64,000 bases of DNA from Streptomyces sp. NBC_01341 (GCF_035946055.1 NZ_CP108364.1:5456001-5520000), one strand, 5' to 3'. Counted from the first letter of the stretch, positions 23,922 to 34,308 are shown. Program-made: numbers and translations. The notes: a model not told the origin generated them from the letters alone.

Positions 23922-24651
23922 CTGCCGTGTCCTTCCGGTTCGTCGTGTCGTCCTCGGCCGGCCGTGCGTGCACGACGAGCGCGTCGTCCGGGGCCTCGCT
24001 GCACACCGCCAGCACCGTCGTCCCGCCGTCCGCGAGGCGGCGCAGCAGCTGCCACGCGAGAGCCCGGTCCCGCGCGGACAGCTTGAGGTCGGTGTCGTCC
24101 ACGGCGAGGAGCCTCGGGCGTCCCATCAGCGCGAGCGCGACGGACAGGCGGAGCGCCTCCAGACGCTCCAGGTCCCGTACGGAGGTGCGTTCGGCCTTGG
24201 GCAGGTCCGGGAGGTCCAGCCCCGCAGCCTCGAGTGCCGCCTCGACCACCGCCCGGGACGCGGCGGCGCGCTCGGCACGGGGTCGCAGCAGCGAGCGGGG
24301 GGATCCGTCGAAACGACGCCGCAGCAGGGCGCGTTCCCTCAGGTGTTCGGCGACCGTCAGCGCGGGATCCAGTTCGCTGACGCCGGGGACCGGGCCGAGC
24401 GCGCTGAACCCGCGGACGGCGGCGAGCCGCCCGGGCAGACGCTCGCCGCCGACCTCCGCGTGGCCCGCCGTGGAACGCATCCGGCCGGTCAGCGCGAGCA
24501 GCAGAGAGGTCCGGCCCGAGCCGGACGGGCCCGCGACCGCGACCAGGGATCCGGGCCCGGCGCTGAACTCCACTCCGTGGAACGCCCAGCCGCGCGGCCC
24601 CTCGAGTCCGAAGCCCTCGGCGCTCAGCGCCGCTCCGTGCGGGCTGTCCAC
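23893..24651 (-). CDS. ABC-like ATPase with altered catalytic motifs
   Basis: A 252-residue ABC-fold protein. The Walker A loop reads GPSGSGRTS, so the invariant Lys is Arg47. Walker B reads RLLAVDDTD, with Asp where the catalytic Glu is normal, and no LSGGQ is present; the helix there reads SVRDLERLEALRLS. These changes suggest weak or no ATP hydrolysis. GTG 24651 is the chosen start, with GGGGGTGGGG upstream. It overlaps the YhgE/Pip gene, so the pair may form one complex in which this subunit binds nucleotide or regulates. The TetR gene closes the operon. Confidence 0.75.
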   Translation of the reverse strand: MDSPHGAALSAEGFGLEGPRGWAFHGVEFSAGPGSLVAVAGPSGSGRTSLLLALTGRMRSTAGHAEVGGERLPGRLAAVRGFSALGPVPGVSELDPALTVAEHLRERALLRRRFDGSPRSLLRPRAERAAASRAVVEAALEAAGLDLPDLPKAERTSVRDLERLEALRLSVALALMGRPRLLAVDDTDLKLSARDRALAWQLLRRLADGGTTVLAVCSEAPDDALVVHARPAEDDTTNRKDTADAIAETGRA

Positions 24652-24671
24652 GACCCCACCCCCATATTTAG

Positions 24672-24685
24672 ACTGACTGGTCAGT
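24672..24685. promoter_or_regulatory. Operator-like palindrome before the ABC-YhgE-TetR operon
   Basis: ACTGAC-TG-GTCAGT has perfect 6-bp arms around a 2-bp centre, typical of TetR-family operators. It lies 21 bp upstream of the ATPase start, within the promoter region (AT-rich TAAATAT beside it and TTGCAC overlapping its upstream edge). Confidence 0.7.
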
Positions 24686-24820
24686 GCAAAAAAACTAACC
24701 CGAACTCGCGCTCGAAGCAAAGTCGCTGGTCAGGGGCAGATCCTGAGGGATTGTCAGTGGGTGTCGTCAGAGTGGGTACATACGGCTACGAAGCCGTCAC
24801 GCGACGACAGGAGGTTCGTC

Positions 24821-25369
24821 ATGGCCAGCTCGTCCGCAGCAGCCGCACCGCGGCGCCGCACAGGCAGCCCTGCCCCCTCACTGACCGGTCCGGCAACCGA
24901 CGTCCACCCCGTGCTGCGCCGCACCACGGCCCCGCCCGCAGCTCTCGATCTGCTCGCCCAGGCCCAGACCGGCCTGGACGAGGCCGCCGTCCTCGACGTT
25001 CCGAACGAGCGGTACGCCACCGCCCACCTCGCCGCGCTGCGCACAGCGGCCGCGGTCCTCGCCGCCCGGGGCAGGCCCGAGACGAGCAGGCGCGGCCGGG
25101 AGCGGATCCGCAGCGCCTGGGAGGTGCTCCCGGAGATCGCGCCCGAACTCGCCGATTGGGGCGCCCTGTTCGCCTCCGGGGCTCAGCGCAGGGCGCGCGC
25201 GGAGGCCGGCATACCCGGCGCGGCCACCGGCCGCGACGCCGACGACCTGCTGCGCGACGCGGCCATGTTCCTGCGCCTCGTCGAGCGGCTCCTCGTCCTC
25301 CAGCCGGTCCTTCCCCCGCCCCGGGACCTGCCCCGACAGGTCCGCGGAGCAGGGCGCGACGAGGGGTGA
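24821..25369 (+). CDS. SAV_6107 family HEPN-domain protein
   Basis: A 182-residue mostly helical protein. LDLLAQAQTGLDEAAVLDVPNERYATAHLAALRTAAAVLA (residues about 43-83) is the HEPN-like helix pair of this actinobacterial family. The R-x4-6-H motif of HEPN ribonucleases is not evident, so nuclease activity should not be assumed. ATG 24821 follows CAGGAGG; an in-frame ATG at 24761 is less likely. It is 101 bp before a methyltransferase on the same strand. No nucleotidyltransferase partner is adjacent. Function unknown. Confidence 0.8.
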   Translation: MASSSAAAAPRRRTGSPAPSLTGPATDVHPVLRRTTAPPAALDLLAQAQTGLDEAAVLDVPNERYATAHLAALRTAAAVLAARGRPETSRRGRERIRSAWEVLPEIAPELADWGALFASGAQRRARAEAGIPGAATGRDADDLLRDAAMFLRLVERLLVLQPVLPPPRDLPRQVRGAGRDEG

Positions 25370-25469
25370 GCGAGCGGGCGGCGCGAGGCAATAGGGTGGA
25401 GAGCCCGTACCACCTGCACCGTTCACGCCCCGCCGTCCGTGGCGGCACCGTGCCGAGGAGTCAACTGCC

Positions 25470-26228
25470 GTGTCGGACCAGCTGCGCCCCCGCGCCTCAC
25501 TCCGTACCGCCGTGGTCTGGGAGGTCCTCAAGGACGCCCTGGAGCGCCGGGTCAAGGCGACCGGCAGGGAAGCCCTGGACGTGCTGGACACCGGCGGAGG
25601 CACCGGCAACTTCGCGGTGCCCGTCGCCCGGCTCGGCCACCGGGTGACGGTCGTCGACCCCAGCCCGAACGCGCTGTTCGCCCTGGAGCGCCGAGCGGAC
25701 GAGGCCGGGGTCGCCGACCGGGTCCGCGGTGTCCAGGGGGACATCCTCGGCCTGTTCGAGGTCGTCGACCGCGCGGGCTACGACGCGGTGCTGTGCCACG
25801 GCGTCCTGGAGTACGTCGACGACCCCGCCGAGGGCGTGCGGAACGCGGTGGAGGCACTCCGCCCGTCCGGGGCGCTCAGCCTGCTCGGCGCCGGCCTCGG
25901 CGGAGCCGTCCTGGCCAGGGCCCTCGCCGGACACTTCGCCGAGGCCCGCACGGCACTGTCCGACCCCGCCGGCCGCTGGGGCGACGGCGACCCCGTGCCC
26001 CGCAGGTTCACCGCGGACCAGCTGGCCGGACTCGTCGCGGACGCCGGCATGGAGGTCGGCTCCGTCCACGGCGTGCGCGTCTTCGCCGACCTCGTCCCGG
26101 GCGTACTCGTGGACACCGAGCCGGGCGCGATGGAGGAGCTGCTCAGGCTGGAGGCGGCCGTCGCGGAACTGCCGGCGTTCCACTCCGTGGCGACCCAGCT
26201 GCACGTTCTGGGGGAGAAGCGCGCCTGA
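25470..26228 (+). CDS. Class I SAM-dependent methyltransferase
   Basis: A 252-residue Rossmann-fold methyltransferase. Motif I is LDTGGGTGNFAVPVA near residue 40, motif II TVVDPSPNALFAL, motif III VQGDILGLF, and motif IV DAVLCHGVLEYVDDP. The set resembles CmoM/UbiE-like small-molecule or tRNA methyltransferases, but the substrate cannot be read from the sequence. GTG 25470 follows CGAGGAG. It is likely to be co-transcribed with the HEPN gene. Confidence 0.85.
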   Translation: MSDQLRPRASLRTAVVWEVLKDALERRVKATGREALDVLDTGGGTGNFAVPVARLGHRVTVVDPSPNALFALERRADEAGVADRVRGVQGDILGLFEVVDRAGYDAVLCHGVLEYVDDPAEGVRNAVEALRPSGALSLLGAGLGGAVLARALAGHFAEARTALSDPAGRWGDGDPVPRRFTADQLAGLVADAGMEVGSVHGVRVFADLVPGVLVDTEPGAMEELLRLEAAVAELPAFHSVATQLHVLGEKRA

Positions 26229-26528
26229 GCCGGACGGGGAGCCCGCCCGGGCGGGACCGTGGAGCCACCGGAGCACGGCTGATCAGCAACGCAGCTGCAG
26301 ACGGAGTACCGCTCAGAACCCCCGATCGGGCCGTGGGCCCCGTATGATCGGGTGACACCATCCGGCATGACGGATCGGAGGTCGGGGAATCTACGCCTCA
26401 GCAGCCGAGCCGACATGGCGGTCCGGACTGGCTATGGCTAGAGGGCGGGTTTCACGGGGGCGAATCCCTGCCTATCCTGGAAGGGCCGCATACCGGTCGC
26501 CCCCGCGGCCGACGACGAGGAGGATCCC
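26229..26528. other. Intergenic region before the DUF3040 gene
   Basis: No gene is supported here. TATGAT at 26343-26348 is a good -10 hexamer without a matching -35. It could start a 24-codon frame at 26367-26441, which has no Shine-Dalgarno. CCCGCCCGGGCGGG near 26245 is self-complementary and may act as a terminator for the methyltransferase. Confidence 0.35.
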
Positions 26529-26933
26529 GTGCCGCTCTCGGAGCACGAGCAGCGAATGCTCGAGCAGATGGAGCGAGCGCTGTACGCCGAAGATCCCAAG
26601 TTCGCGACAGCGCTTGAGGGAAGCGGGCTGCGCAGGTACACCCGGCGACGGGTCTACCAGGCGGTGGCCGGTTTTCTGGTGGGTATCGCGCTCCTCATGG
26701 CCGGAATGGTCTTCCAGCAGACCTGGGTCAGCGTGGCGGGATTCCTCGTCATGCTGGGCTGCGCCGTGCTGGCGGTCACCGGGTGGCGCAAAGCGCCCAA
26801 GCCTGGTGAGCAGCAGCCGGCCGGGAACGCGAGCGGGGGCGGAGGCGAGAGCCGACATCCCAGGCAGCGCCGGTCCATGATGAACCGGATCGAACAGCGG
26901 TGGCAGCGCCGCCGCGACGAACAGGGACAGTGA
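26529..26933 (+). CDS. DUF3040 family membrane protein
   Basis: A 134-residue protein with the DUF3040 signature at the N-terminus (MPLSEHEQRMLEQMERALYAEDPKF), two membrane helices (residues about 47-65 and 70-86), and a basic, disordered tail rich in Arg. GTG 26529 follows GAGGAGGA. The homologue in M. tuberculosis (Rv2169c) also lies just upstream of the dcw cluster, so the position is conserved. Function unknown. Confidence 0.9.
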   Translation: MPLSEHEQRMLEQMERALYAEDPKFATALEGSGLRRYTRRRVYQAVAGFLVGIALLMAGMVFQQTWVSVAGFLVMLGCAVLAVTGWRKAPKPGEQQPAGNASGGGGESRHPRQRRSMMNRIEQRWQRRRDEQGQ

Positions 26934-27017
26934 GCTCTCCGCTCTCCGGCCGGTGGCTGCAGCCACGGTGCCCGGACGGCGGACCGCACACGACGAGAAC
27001 GTGACGCTGGACCTCAC

Positions 27018-27057
27018 GGGTGAGGGGCGGCCGCTTCGCTGCGGCCGCCCCTCACCC
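27018..27057. terminator. Terminator after the DUF3040 gene
   Basis: Seventeen-bp perfect arms (27018-27034 and 27041-27057) with a 6-nt loop, 84 bp after the stop. Confidence 0.7.
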
Positions 27058-27278
27058 GTCCGCGCCCGGATGCGCGGCCGGCACGAGGGCGGACACGGCC
27101 GGCGCACCGCGACAGGCCGGTCCTGCCGACCGCTCCGGCGGACAGCCCGTCCTTGACCCCTTCGAGGAGAGGGCCGGATACGTGCTCTTGCTCGGAGGAC
27201 CGTCGCGCAGTGGTCCCACGCCACCCACTCGCGGCCCCGCAGGGCCCTTCCGCCCCGCCCGTGGTCCCGAACGGCCAC

Positions 27279-27321
27279 CCCCGGGGTCCGGAGAGGGGAG
27301 AGCCCTCTCCGGACCCCGGGG
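27279..27321 (-). terminator. Terminator of the moxR-DUF58-transglutaminase operon
   Basis: Nineteen-bp perfect arms (27279-27297 and 27303-27321) with a 5-nt loop, 26 bp beyond the transglutaminase stop on the minus strand. Confidence 0.75.
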
Positions 27322-27347
27322 CACGGGCCGGCCTCCGGTTTTCCGTG

Positions 27348-29765
27348 TCAGCCCTCCTGGCGTGACGGGCGGCGCAGCCTGGCCGCCCAGCTCTCGCGCC
27401 CCACCCGGCCGGACCAACGCCGCCCGAGATCCGCCCTGCGTTCGGACAGAGCCCATATCACCCGAACGGCTGAACGCGGCGCCAGCGTCGCCCGCAGTCT
27501 GCCCCAACGCCCGGCCGACGCCCACAGGCCTGCCCGTACCGCCCGGACGTCCTCGGCCGATCCGTCCGCGGGCCGGGGCTCGGGTGCGTACAGCACCTGC
27601 TCCACCGCCCCGGCCACCCGATGGGCCGCAGCGGCCGCCGTGCCGTCGATGCCGCCCAGCCGCACGAGGCGTGCCGCGGCCTTCCGGGGGGTCAGCGAAT
27701 CATCCGGGGCGATGCCGTGGTCCCAGGCCGTGTCTGTCATCTCACGCCACACGGCCATGACCCGGGCGGTGGCATCCGCCGGCGTACGCCCCTCCGAGTG
27801 GCCGAGCCGCCGGGCGCGGAGCCGTAGTCGCCAGAGCATCGGCAGGAACGGGACCGTGAGCACCAGCAGAATGCCGAGCCCCCACAGCGCCGCCGCCCCG
27901 CCCCCGGTGCCCGAGTCGCCGGAATCCACCGCCCCGGCAGCGGCGGACGCACCGCACTCACCCTCGCGGCGCAACTGCACCGGGCAGGATTCCGAGGCGG
28001 CCGGTGCGGCCGTCGGTGCCACGGACGAGCCCTCCGTCGGAGCCGCCGGACCGCTCGGATCCTGCGTGGGAGCGTCGGGCCGGGTGTAGGACGGGGTGCT
28101 GCCCCGCGAGGGAGTCGGCTCGAAGCGGGTCCAGCCCACTCCCTCGAAGTACAGCTCGGGCCAGGCGTGCGCGTCCCGCAGTCCCACCGACACCGACCCG
28201 TCCGCCTGGACGGTGCCGGGCGTGAAGCCCACCGCGACCCGTGCCGGGATGCCGAGTGTCCTCGCCATCGCGGCCATCGTGGAGGAGAAGTGGACGCAGA
28301 AGCCCTCCTTGTCCTTCAGGAACCGCTCGATGGCCGCGGTGCCGGTGCCCGACGTCACCGTCGTGTCGTAACGGAAACCGCCTTCCGACGCGAACCAGTC
28401 CTGCAGCTTCACGGCCGCCTCGTAGTCGCCGGACGCCCCCTCGGTCACCCGCTTCGCCGTCCTGGCGACCACGTCCGGCAGCGAACGGGGAACCCGGGTG
28501 TACTCGCCCAGCAGATCCGAGGGCGGCGACAGGGCCCCGGCGAGCTGCGCGGCCGTCGGCTCGACGACCAGGCTGCTCACCTCGTACCGGGCGCCGCGCG
28601 TCGTCTGGCCGTCGTCACCGACTAGGGTGCGCCCCTCCGGTTCGAACCTCCACCGGCCCTGGACGTCCACCTCGCTCGCCGGGTAGGGGAGCGGAAGATA
28701 CGTCTGCGCGTAGGAACGCGACGCGGAGAGGTTGGTCCTGACCTCGGTGACCGTGACGTCCTGACCCAGCCCGTCCGGCTGCGGCAGCCTGTCCGGGACG
28801 TCCTTCAGCCTGCGGGTCGACGGGCGCCACTCGCCCCCGCTGAACTGGTCCAGAGCCAGGATGCGGAGGTAGAAGTCCTGCGGATCGGCGGCGTTGGTCC
28901 GATAGGAGATCACCTCCCGGTTCTCCGGCTGGTTCAGGTTGTTCTGCAGGGACACCAGAGGGTTGACCGCGGAGATCGTGCCGCCGCCGCCCCGCCCCGA
29001 CGCGCCACCCGTGCCGCCCAGGAGCCCGCCGTCCAGCGCCGGCAGCGCAGCGGGCACGGCCAGTGCGACCCCCAGGGCCACCGCGCCGATGCGCCGGCCG
29101 GTCCGGACCGGGGCCATGGCCCTTCCCGCTCCCTCCAGACCTGCCGCCAGGCCCCCCGACGTACGGGACACACCGCCGAACACCCGCCCCCACCGGGACA
29201 GCCGGTCCCGGCCCTCCGCGAGCAGGAGCAGCAGATAGCCGCACGCCGCGAGCAGGAACCAGAGCCACCCCGCACCGCCGTCGGACAGCCCCGCCGCGAC
29301 CGAGTAGAGCGCGAGGAGCGGCAGCCCGGCCGGAGCAGCGGAACGGAAGGTCACCGCGAGGACGTCCACCGCGAGACCGATCAGCAGTACCCCGCCGATC
29401 AGCATCAGCCGGATACCGTCCGTCGCCGGTGCGGGAATCGCGTACCGGCCGACGTCGTCCCCGCCCTCGGTCAGGAGTCCGGCGAGCCGCCGCACCGCCT
29501 CGGGGCCGGGCAGCACACCGAACAGGGCGTGGTCCCGCGCGAAGGCCACCGTGAGCGACACCAGGGTGACGAGCGCCTGGAGCGAGACCGTCAGGATCCG
29601 GGCGAGCGACATCCGGCGGGCGAGCGCGCCCACGCCGCTCTGGAGCGCCAGCAGGAAGGCGGCCTGCAGGACCCACTTCGAGGGCTCGACCAGGGGCAGC
29701 AGCGCACCCGCCGCCATCATCGTGGCCGCGAAGGCGCACAGCGCCAGCCGGGTACGCCCGCTCAT
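27348..29765 (-). CDS. DUF3488 / transglutaminase-like membrane protein
   Basis: An 805-residue protein. Six or so membrane helices occupy residues 1-250. A large domain outside the membrane follows and contains the transglutaminase core with Cys490 in EGFCVHFSSTMAA, His533 in RDAHAWPELY and a downstream acidic residue in FEPTP. One more helix lies near residue 640 (ALWGLGILLVLTVPFLPML) before a C-terminal DUF4129-like tail. The family pairs with MoxR and DUF58 proteins and may act as a protease or cross-linking enzyme at the envelope. Its ATG overlaps the DUF58 stop (ATGA). Confidence 0.88.
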   Translation of the reverse strand: MSGRTRLALCAFAATMMAAGALLPLVEPSKWVLQAAFLLALQSGVGALARRMSLARILTVSLQALVTLVSLTVAFARDHALFGVLPGPEAVRRLAGLLTEGGDDVGRYAIPAPATDGIRLMLIGGVLLIGLAVDVLAVTFRSAAPAGLPLLALYSVAAGLSDGGAGWLWFLLAACGYLLLLLAEGRDRLSRWGRVFGGVSRTSGGLAAGLEGAGRAMAPVRTGRRIGAVALGVALAVPAALPALDGGLLGGTGGASGRGGGGTISAVNPLVSLQNNLNQPENREVISYRTNAADPQDFYLRILALDQFSGGEWRPSTRRLKDVPDRLPQPDGLGQDVTVTEVRTNLSASRSYAQTYLPLPYPASEVDVQGRWRFEPEGRTLVGDDGQTTRGARYEVSSLVVEPTAAQLAGALSPPSDLLGEYTRVPRSLPDVVARTAKRVTEGASGDYEAAVKLQDWFASEGGFRYDTTVTSGTGTAAIERFLKDKEGFCVHFSSTMAAMARTLGIPARVAVGFTPGTVQADGSVSVGLRDAHAWPELYFEGVGWTRFEPTPSRGSTPSYTRPDAPTQDPSGPAAPTEGSSVAPTAAPAASESCPVQLRREGECGASAAAGAVDSGDSGTGGGAAALWGLGILLVLTVPFLPMLWRLRLRARRLGHSEGRTPADATARVMAVWREMTDTAWDHGIAPDDSLTPRKAAARLVRLGGIDGTAAAAAHRVAGAVEQVLYAPEPRPADGSAEDVRAVRAGLWASAGRWGRLRATLAPRSAVRVIWALSERRADLGRRWSGRVGRESWAARLRRPSRQEG

Positions 29766-31134
29766 GCCCGGCCCCCCGGGAATCCCGCGGTCGGACCGGC
29801 AGCGGTGGGGTGCGCGTCGGAGCGCTGCAGGCCGGCCTGCAGCCACAGCCGGGGAAGGCCGGTCCCGGGCGGCACCGGCACGACCGTCCATCCCGCCTCG
29901 CGCAGCAACCGCAGACGGTCGGCGCCCGGCGGGTGAGAGGCCGTCGCCCGCCCGTGTGCCCAGTCGTCGCTGTCCAGGACGAAGGCGACGGCCCCGCGGC
30001 TGCGCTGCCGCATCCGGGCCGCCACGGCCGCCTGCTCCTCGTCGAGATCGCCGAAGAACGCCACCAGAAGTCCCTCGTTCGTGCCGCGCAGCACGTCGTG
30101 CGCACGGGAGAGCCCGCCCCCGTCGGAGTGGTCGACGACCGCGAGGGAGTCCATCATCAGGCCCGCGGAGTCGGCGGATTCCTGTGTCGATCCGGCGAAG
30201 CCGTCGGCACTTCCGTCCGGCACCGCGTTCCCGTCGTCGGTCAGCAGACGCACGGCGAAGCCGCGCTCCAGCATGTGCACCAGCGCGGACGCGGCCCCGG
30301 ACACCGCCCACTCGAAGGCGGAGTCCGGTCCGGCGTCCTGGTAGGCGATCCGGCGGGTGTCCAGCAGCACCGTGCACCTGGCCCGCTGCGGCTGCTCCTC
30401 ACGACGCACCATCAGTTCGCCGTGGCGTGCGGTGGAACGCCAGTGCACCCGGCGCAGGTCGTCCCCGTGGCGATAGCCGCGCGGGATGATGTCGTCCTCG
30501 CCCGCCAGCGCCAGTGACCTCTGCCTCCCGTCGCCGTAGCCCGAGGCCTCCCCGGTCAGCCGGAGCGGGGGGAGGGGCACGGTGCGGGGGATGACCACCA
30601 GGGTGTCGTAGTCGCTGAAGGAACGGGTCAGCTCGCACATCCCGAACGGGTCGCTGAGCCGCAGCTGCAGGGGACCCAGCGGGTAGCGCCCGCGCAGGTC
30701 GGACCGGACCCGGTAGGAGACCTCCCGCACGCCCCCCGCCTCGATCCGGTCCAGCACGAAGCGGGGCCGGGGGCCGAGTACGTACGGAACACTGTCCTGG
30801 AGCATCAGCAGGCCGGTCGGCAGCCGTGACACGTTGTCCATCCGCAGATGGACCCGTGCCTCCGAGCCGACCGGCACCCGGGACGGCGAAAGCCGCCGGC
30901 TGCCCGACACCTGGTAGCGGGTGCGGTGGAGCACGGTGACGCAGATCAGGGGCAGCACGGCCAGCAGCAGGCCGACCCGCAGCAGATCGCCCTGGCCCAG
31001 CACGTAGGCGCAGGCGGTCGCCGCCACGCCTGCGGCCAGGAACGACCGGCCCCGGGTCGTGAGTCCGCCCAGAGCCGCCCGCAGGCCGCCCTTGTCGTCG
31101 CCGTTCTCCACCGGACCGGGAATCCCGGCCGCCA

Positions 31135-31138
<4 letters not shown>
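29762..31138 (-). CDS. DUF58 family protein
   Basis: A 458-residue protein. Two membrane helices sit near residues 33-72, an Ig-like segment follows, and the DUF58 block is visible as GYRHGDDLRRVHWRSTARHGELMVRREEQ (about residues 225-253), continuing into a von Willebrand A-like fold (CTVLLDTRR). DUF58 proteins are partners of MoxR chaperone ATPases. ATG 31138 overlaps the moxR stop, and its own stop overlaps the transglutaminase start, so the three genes are translationally coupled. Confidence 0.88.
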
Positions 31139-32181
<1,043 letters not shown>

Positions 32182-32372
32182 CCGGCCCTCCTCGGCCCTT
32201 GTGCACGGACGGCGGCACAGGACTGCCCGGCCCGCCCCGAAATACGGACACCCTCCGGAGGACCCGGAGGGATGTCACACCCGCATTCTTGTTGCCGTTA
32301 CCGCTTCGTGTCACTCGCCTGTGGACAAGTGGGAGCGATATGCCGGATGTGGCCCGTATGTCGAGGGGCGGA

Positions 32373-32927
32373 TCAGGAGGTGGGGAGGATCTCGCGCAGC
32401 TTGCCCGTGGTCACGTCGAAGACGAACCCGCGGATGTCGTCCGTGTGCAGGAGGAACGGCGAGGTGCGCACCCGCTGCATCGACTGCCGTACGTCCTGGT
32501 CCGCGTCGGTGTAGGCCTCCACCGCCCAGACCGGACGCTGGCCCACCTCGAGCTCCAGCTCCTGCCGGAAGCCCTCGGTCAGTGATTCGAGGCCGCAGTT
32601 CGTGTGGTGGATGAGTATGACGCTGCGGGTGCCGAGCGCCCGCTGGCTGATGGTCAGCGAACGGATGACGTCGTCGGTCACCACGCCGCCCGCGTTGCGG
32701 ATGGTGTGGCAGTCGCCGAGCTCGAGGCCGAGCGCGGCGTGGAGGTCGAGACGGGCGTCCATGCACGCGACCACGGCCACGTGCAGAACCGGCCGTGCGT
32801 CCATGCCCGGGTCGCTGAAGGCCTCGGAGTAGCGGCCGTTCAGTTCGACCAGCCGGTCGGTCACCGTTCCCCCGGAGCGGGCGGCGGTGGAATCGGTCTC
32901 GGCGGAAGACTGCGCAGAAGTCGACAT
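32373..32927 (-). CDS. Beta-carbonic anhydrase
   Basis: A 184-residue zinc enzyme interconverting CO2 and bicarbonate. Zn ligands and catalytic pair are Cys55, Asp57, Arg59 (ACMDARLD), His108 and Cys111 (HHTNCG). NAGGVVTDDVIRSL is the usual following block. The chosen ATG at 32927 has TAACGT 7 nt upstream and no Shine-Dalgarno; longer in-frame forms run through the promoter. It is divergent from the dcw cluster. Confidence 0.92.
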   Translation of the reverse strand: MSTSAQSSAETDSTAARSGGTVTDRLVELNGRYSEAFSDPGMDARPVLHVAVVACMDARLDLHAALGLELGDCHTIRNAGGVVTDDVIRSLTISQRALGTRSVILIHHTNCGLESLTEGFRQELELEVGQRPVWAVEAYTDADQDVRQSMQRVRTSPFLLHTDDIRGFVFDVTTGKLREILPTS

Positions 32928-33336
32928 GGCTATGACGTTAGCCGTCGCATTCGCTCGTTGCGTGCTGTGGGTCGGGACAAAGAACGTCAACGAGACTTGT
33001 TGTGAGGTAACCCACAAGACTCACGCCCGCACGCCCGTCCGGGTGAGGTCTCCTGTCACGTCACGGTCCCGCCACGCGCTGCGCGGTTCGTTGATCGGGA
33101 ATGGATCGAATGGCAGGGTGGACTAAAGTGACGCGAAGTTACCGACACGCCTGCGCATACTGCATATTTCTACATGTTTCGCGTTCCCGTGATGTGCGGC
33201 GTACATGCGGCCCGGCCCTTGCCCGCTCGCGGTCGGCCGACGCCTCCTTCCCCGGCGCCGGCGGACCTCCCCTTCCGAGCGGGCGGGGACCAGACCGCAC
33301 GTGCGGCCGTCACGGGACAGAGCCTGAGAGGGCGCT
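32928..33336. other. Intergenic region upstream of the dcw cluster
   Basis: This 409-bp gap between carbonic anhydrase (minus) and rsmH (plus) is where mraZ stands in many bacteria, but no MraZ reading frame and no repeated TGGG boxes are present. It contains the carbonic anhydrase -10 box and an AT-richer stretch at about 33150-33180 that probably carries the rsmH promoter. I could not fix its elements. Confidence 0.4.
32935..32940 (-). promoter_or_regulatory. -10 element of the carbonic anhydrase gene, probably leaderless
   Basis: TAACGT is 7 nt from ATG 32927 and no Shine-Dalgarno lies between. No clear -35. Confidence 0.45.
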
Positions 33337-34308
33337 TTGAGCCAGACCCGCCATGTCCCGGTGATGCTCCAGCGATGCCTGGACCTGTTGGCCCCGGCTC
33401 TGGAGGCGACGAGCCCGGGGGCGGCACCCCCGGTCGTCGTGGACTGCACCCTCGGGCTCGGCGGGCACAGCGAGGCCCTTCTCGCCGCCTTCCCGGACGT
33501 CCGGCTGATCGCCCTGGACCGGGACAAGGAGGCGCTGCGGCTCTCCGGTGAACGCCTCGCCCCCTACGGCGACCGCGCCACCCTGGTGCACGCCGTCTAC
33601 GACGAACTCCCCGACGTGCTCGACCGGCTGGGGATCCCCAAGGTCCAGGGCGTCCTCTTCGACCTGGGCGTCTCCTCGATGCAGCTGGACGAGGCCGACC
33701 GCGGGTTCGCCTACGCGCAGGACGCTCCGCTCGACATGCGCATGGACCAGACGACCGGCATCGGCGCGGCCGAGGTGCTCAACACCTACCCGCCGGGCGA
33801 ACTGGTCAGGATCCTGCGTGCGTACGGCGAGGAGAAGCAGGCGAAGAGAATCGTCTCGGCGGTCGTGCGTGAACGCGAGAAGGAGCCCTTCAGCAACAGC
33901 GCCCGCCTCGTCGAACTGATCCGGGACTCCCTGCCGCAGGCCGCCAAGCGCACTGGCGGCAATCCGGCCAAGCGCACTTTCCAGGCGCTGCGCATCGAGG
34001 TCAACGGCGAACTCACCGTGCTGGAGCGGGCCGTTCCCGCGGCGGTCGGCAGCCTCGCCGTCGGTGGCCGGATCGCCGTCCTGTCCTACCACTCCCTCGA
34101 GGACCGGCTGGTCAAGCAGGTGTTCGCGGCCGGTGCCGCGAACACGGCGCCGCCCGGACTGCCCGTCGTCCCCGAGCGTTACCAGCCCCGCCTGAAGCTG
34201 CTGACCCGCGGAGCCGAACTGCCCACGGAGGAGGAGGTGGCCGAGAACAGGCGCGCCGCCCCCGCCCGGCTGCGAGGCGCCCAGCGGATCCGCGAGGAGG
34301 AGCGATGA
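33337..34308 (+). CDS. rsmH: 16S rRNA (cytosine(1402)-N(4))-methyltransferase RsmH
   Basis: A 323-residue SAM-dependent methyltransferase (formerly MraW) acting on 16S rRNA C1402. N-terminal HVPVMLQRCLDLL, motif I DCTLGLGGHSEALL, FDLGVSSMQLDEADRGFAY, and the C-terminal RIAVLSYHSLEDRLVK are all diagnostic. The start is a TTG at 33337, chosen because MSQTRHVPVM gives the family N-terminus and GAGAGGG stands upstream. It is the first gene of the dcw cluster here, with ftsL 49 bp downstream. Confidence 0.94.
   Translation: MSQTRHVPVMLQRCLDLLAPALEATSPGAAPPVVVDCTLGLGGHSEALLAAFPDVRLIALDRDKEALRLSGERLAPYGDRATLVHAVYDELPDVLDRLGIPKVQGVLFDLGVSSMQLDEADRGFAYAQDAPLDMRMDQTTGIGAAEVLNTYPPGELVRILRAYGEEKQAKRIVSAVVREREKEPFSNSARLVELIRDSLPQAAKRTGGNPAKRTFQALRIEVNGELTVLERAVPAAVGSLAVGGRIAVLSYHSLEDRLVKQVFAAGAANTAPPGLPVVPERYQPRLKLLTRGAELPTEEEVAENRRAAPARLRGAQRIREEER

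Larger units (their letters stand above)
26934..27347. other. Gene-free gap between convergent genes
   Basis: This 414-bp gap holds two large perfect hairpins (27018-27057 and 27279-27321) and no credible frame. The sequence between them is GC-rich with short G and C tracts and no recognisable remnant. Confidence 0.5.

Noticed and set aside
24821..25369. HEPN protein as half of a HEPN-MNT toxin-antitoxin pair
   Set aside because: No nucleotidyltransferase partner is adjacent and the R-x4-6-H nuclease motif is not evident; the neighbour is a methyltransferase.
26367..26441. A 24-codon frame after a TATGAT hexamer upstream of DUF3040
   Set aside because: No Shine-Dalgarno, spacing too long for a leaderless start, and no recognisable content; kept only as a note on the gap.
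32928..33336. A search for mraZ upstream of rsmH
   Set aside because: No frame of about 140-150 codons with MraZ features and no repeated TGGG boxes are present.
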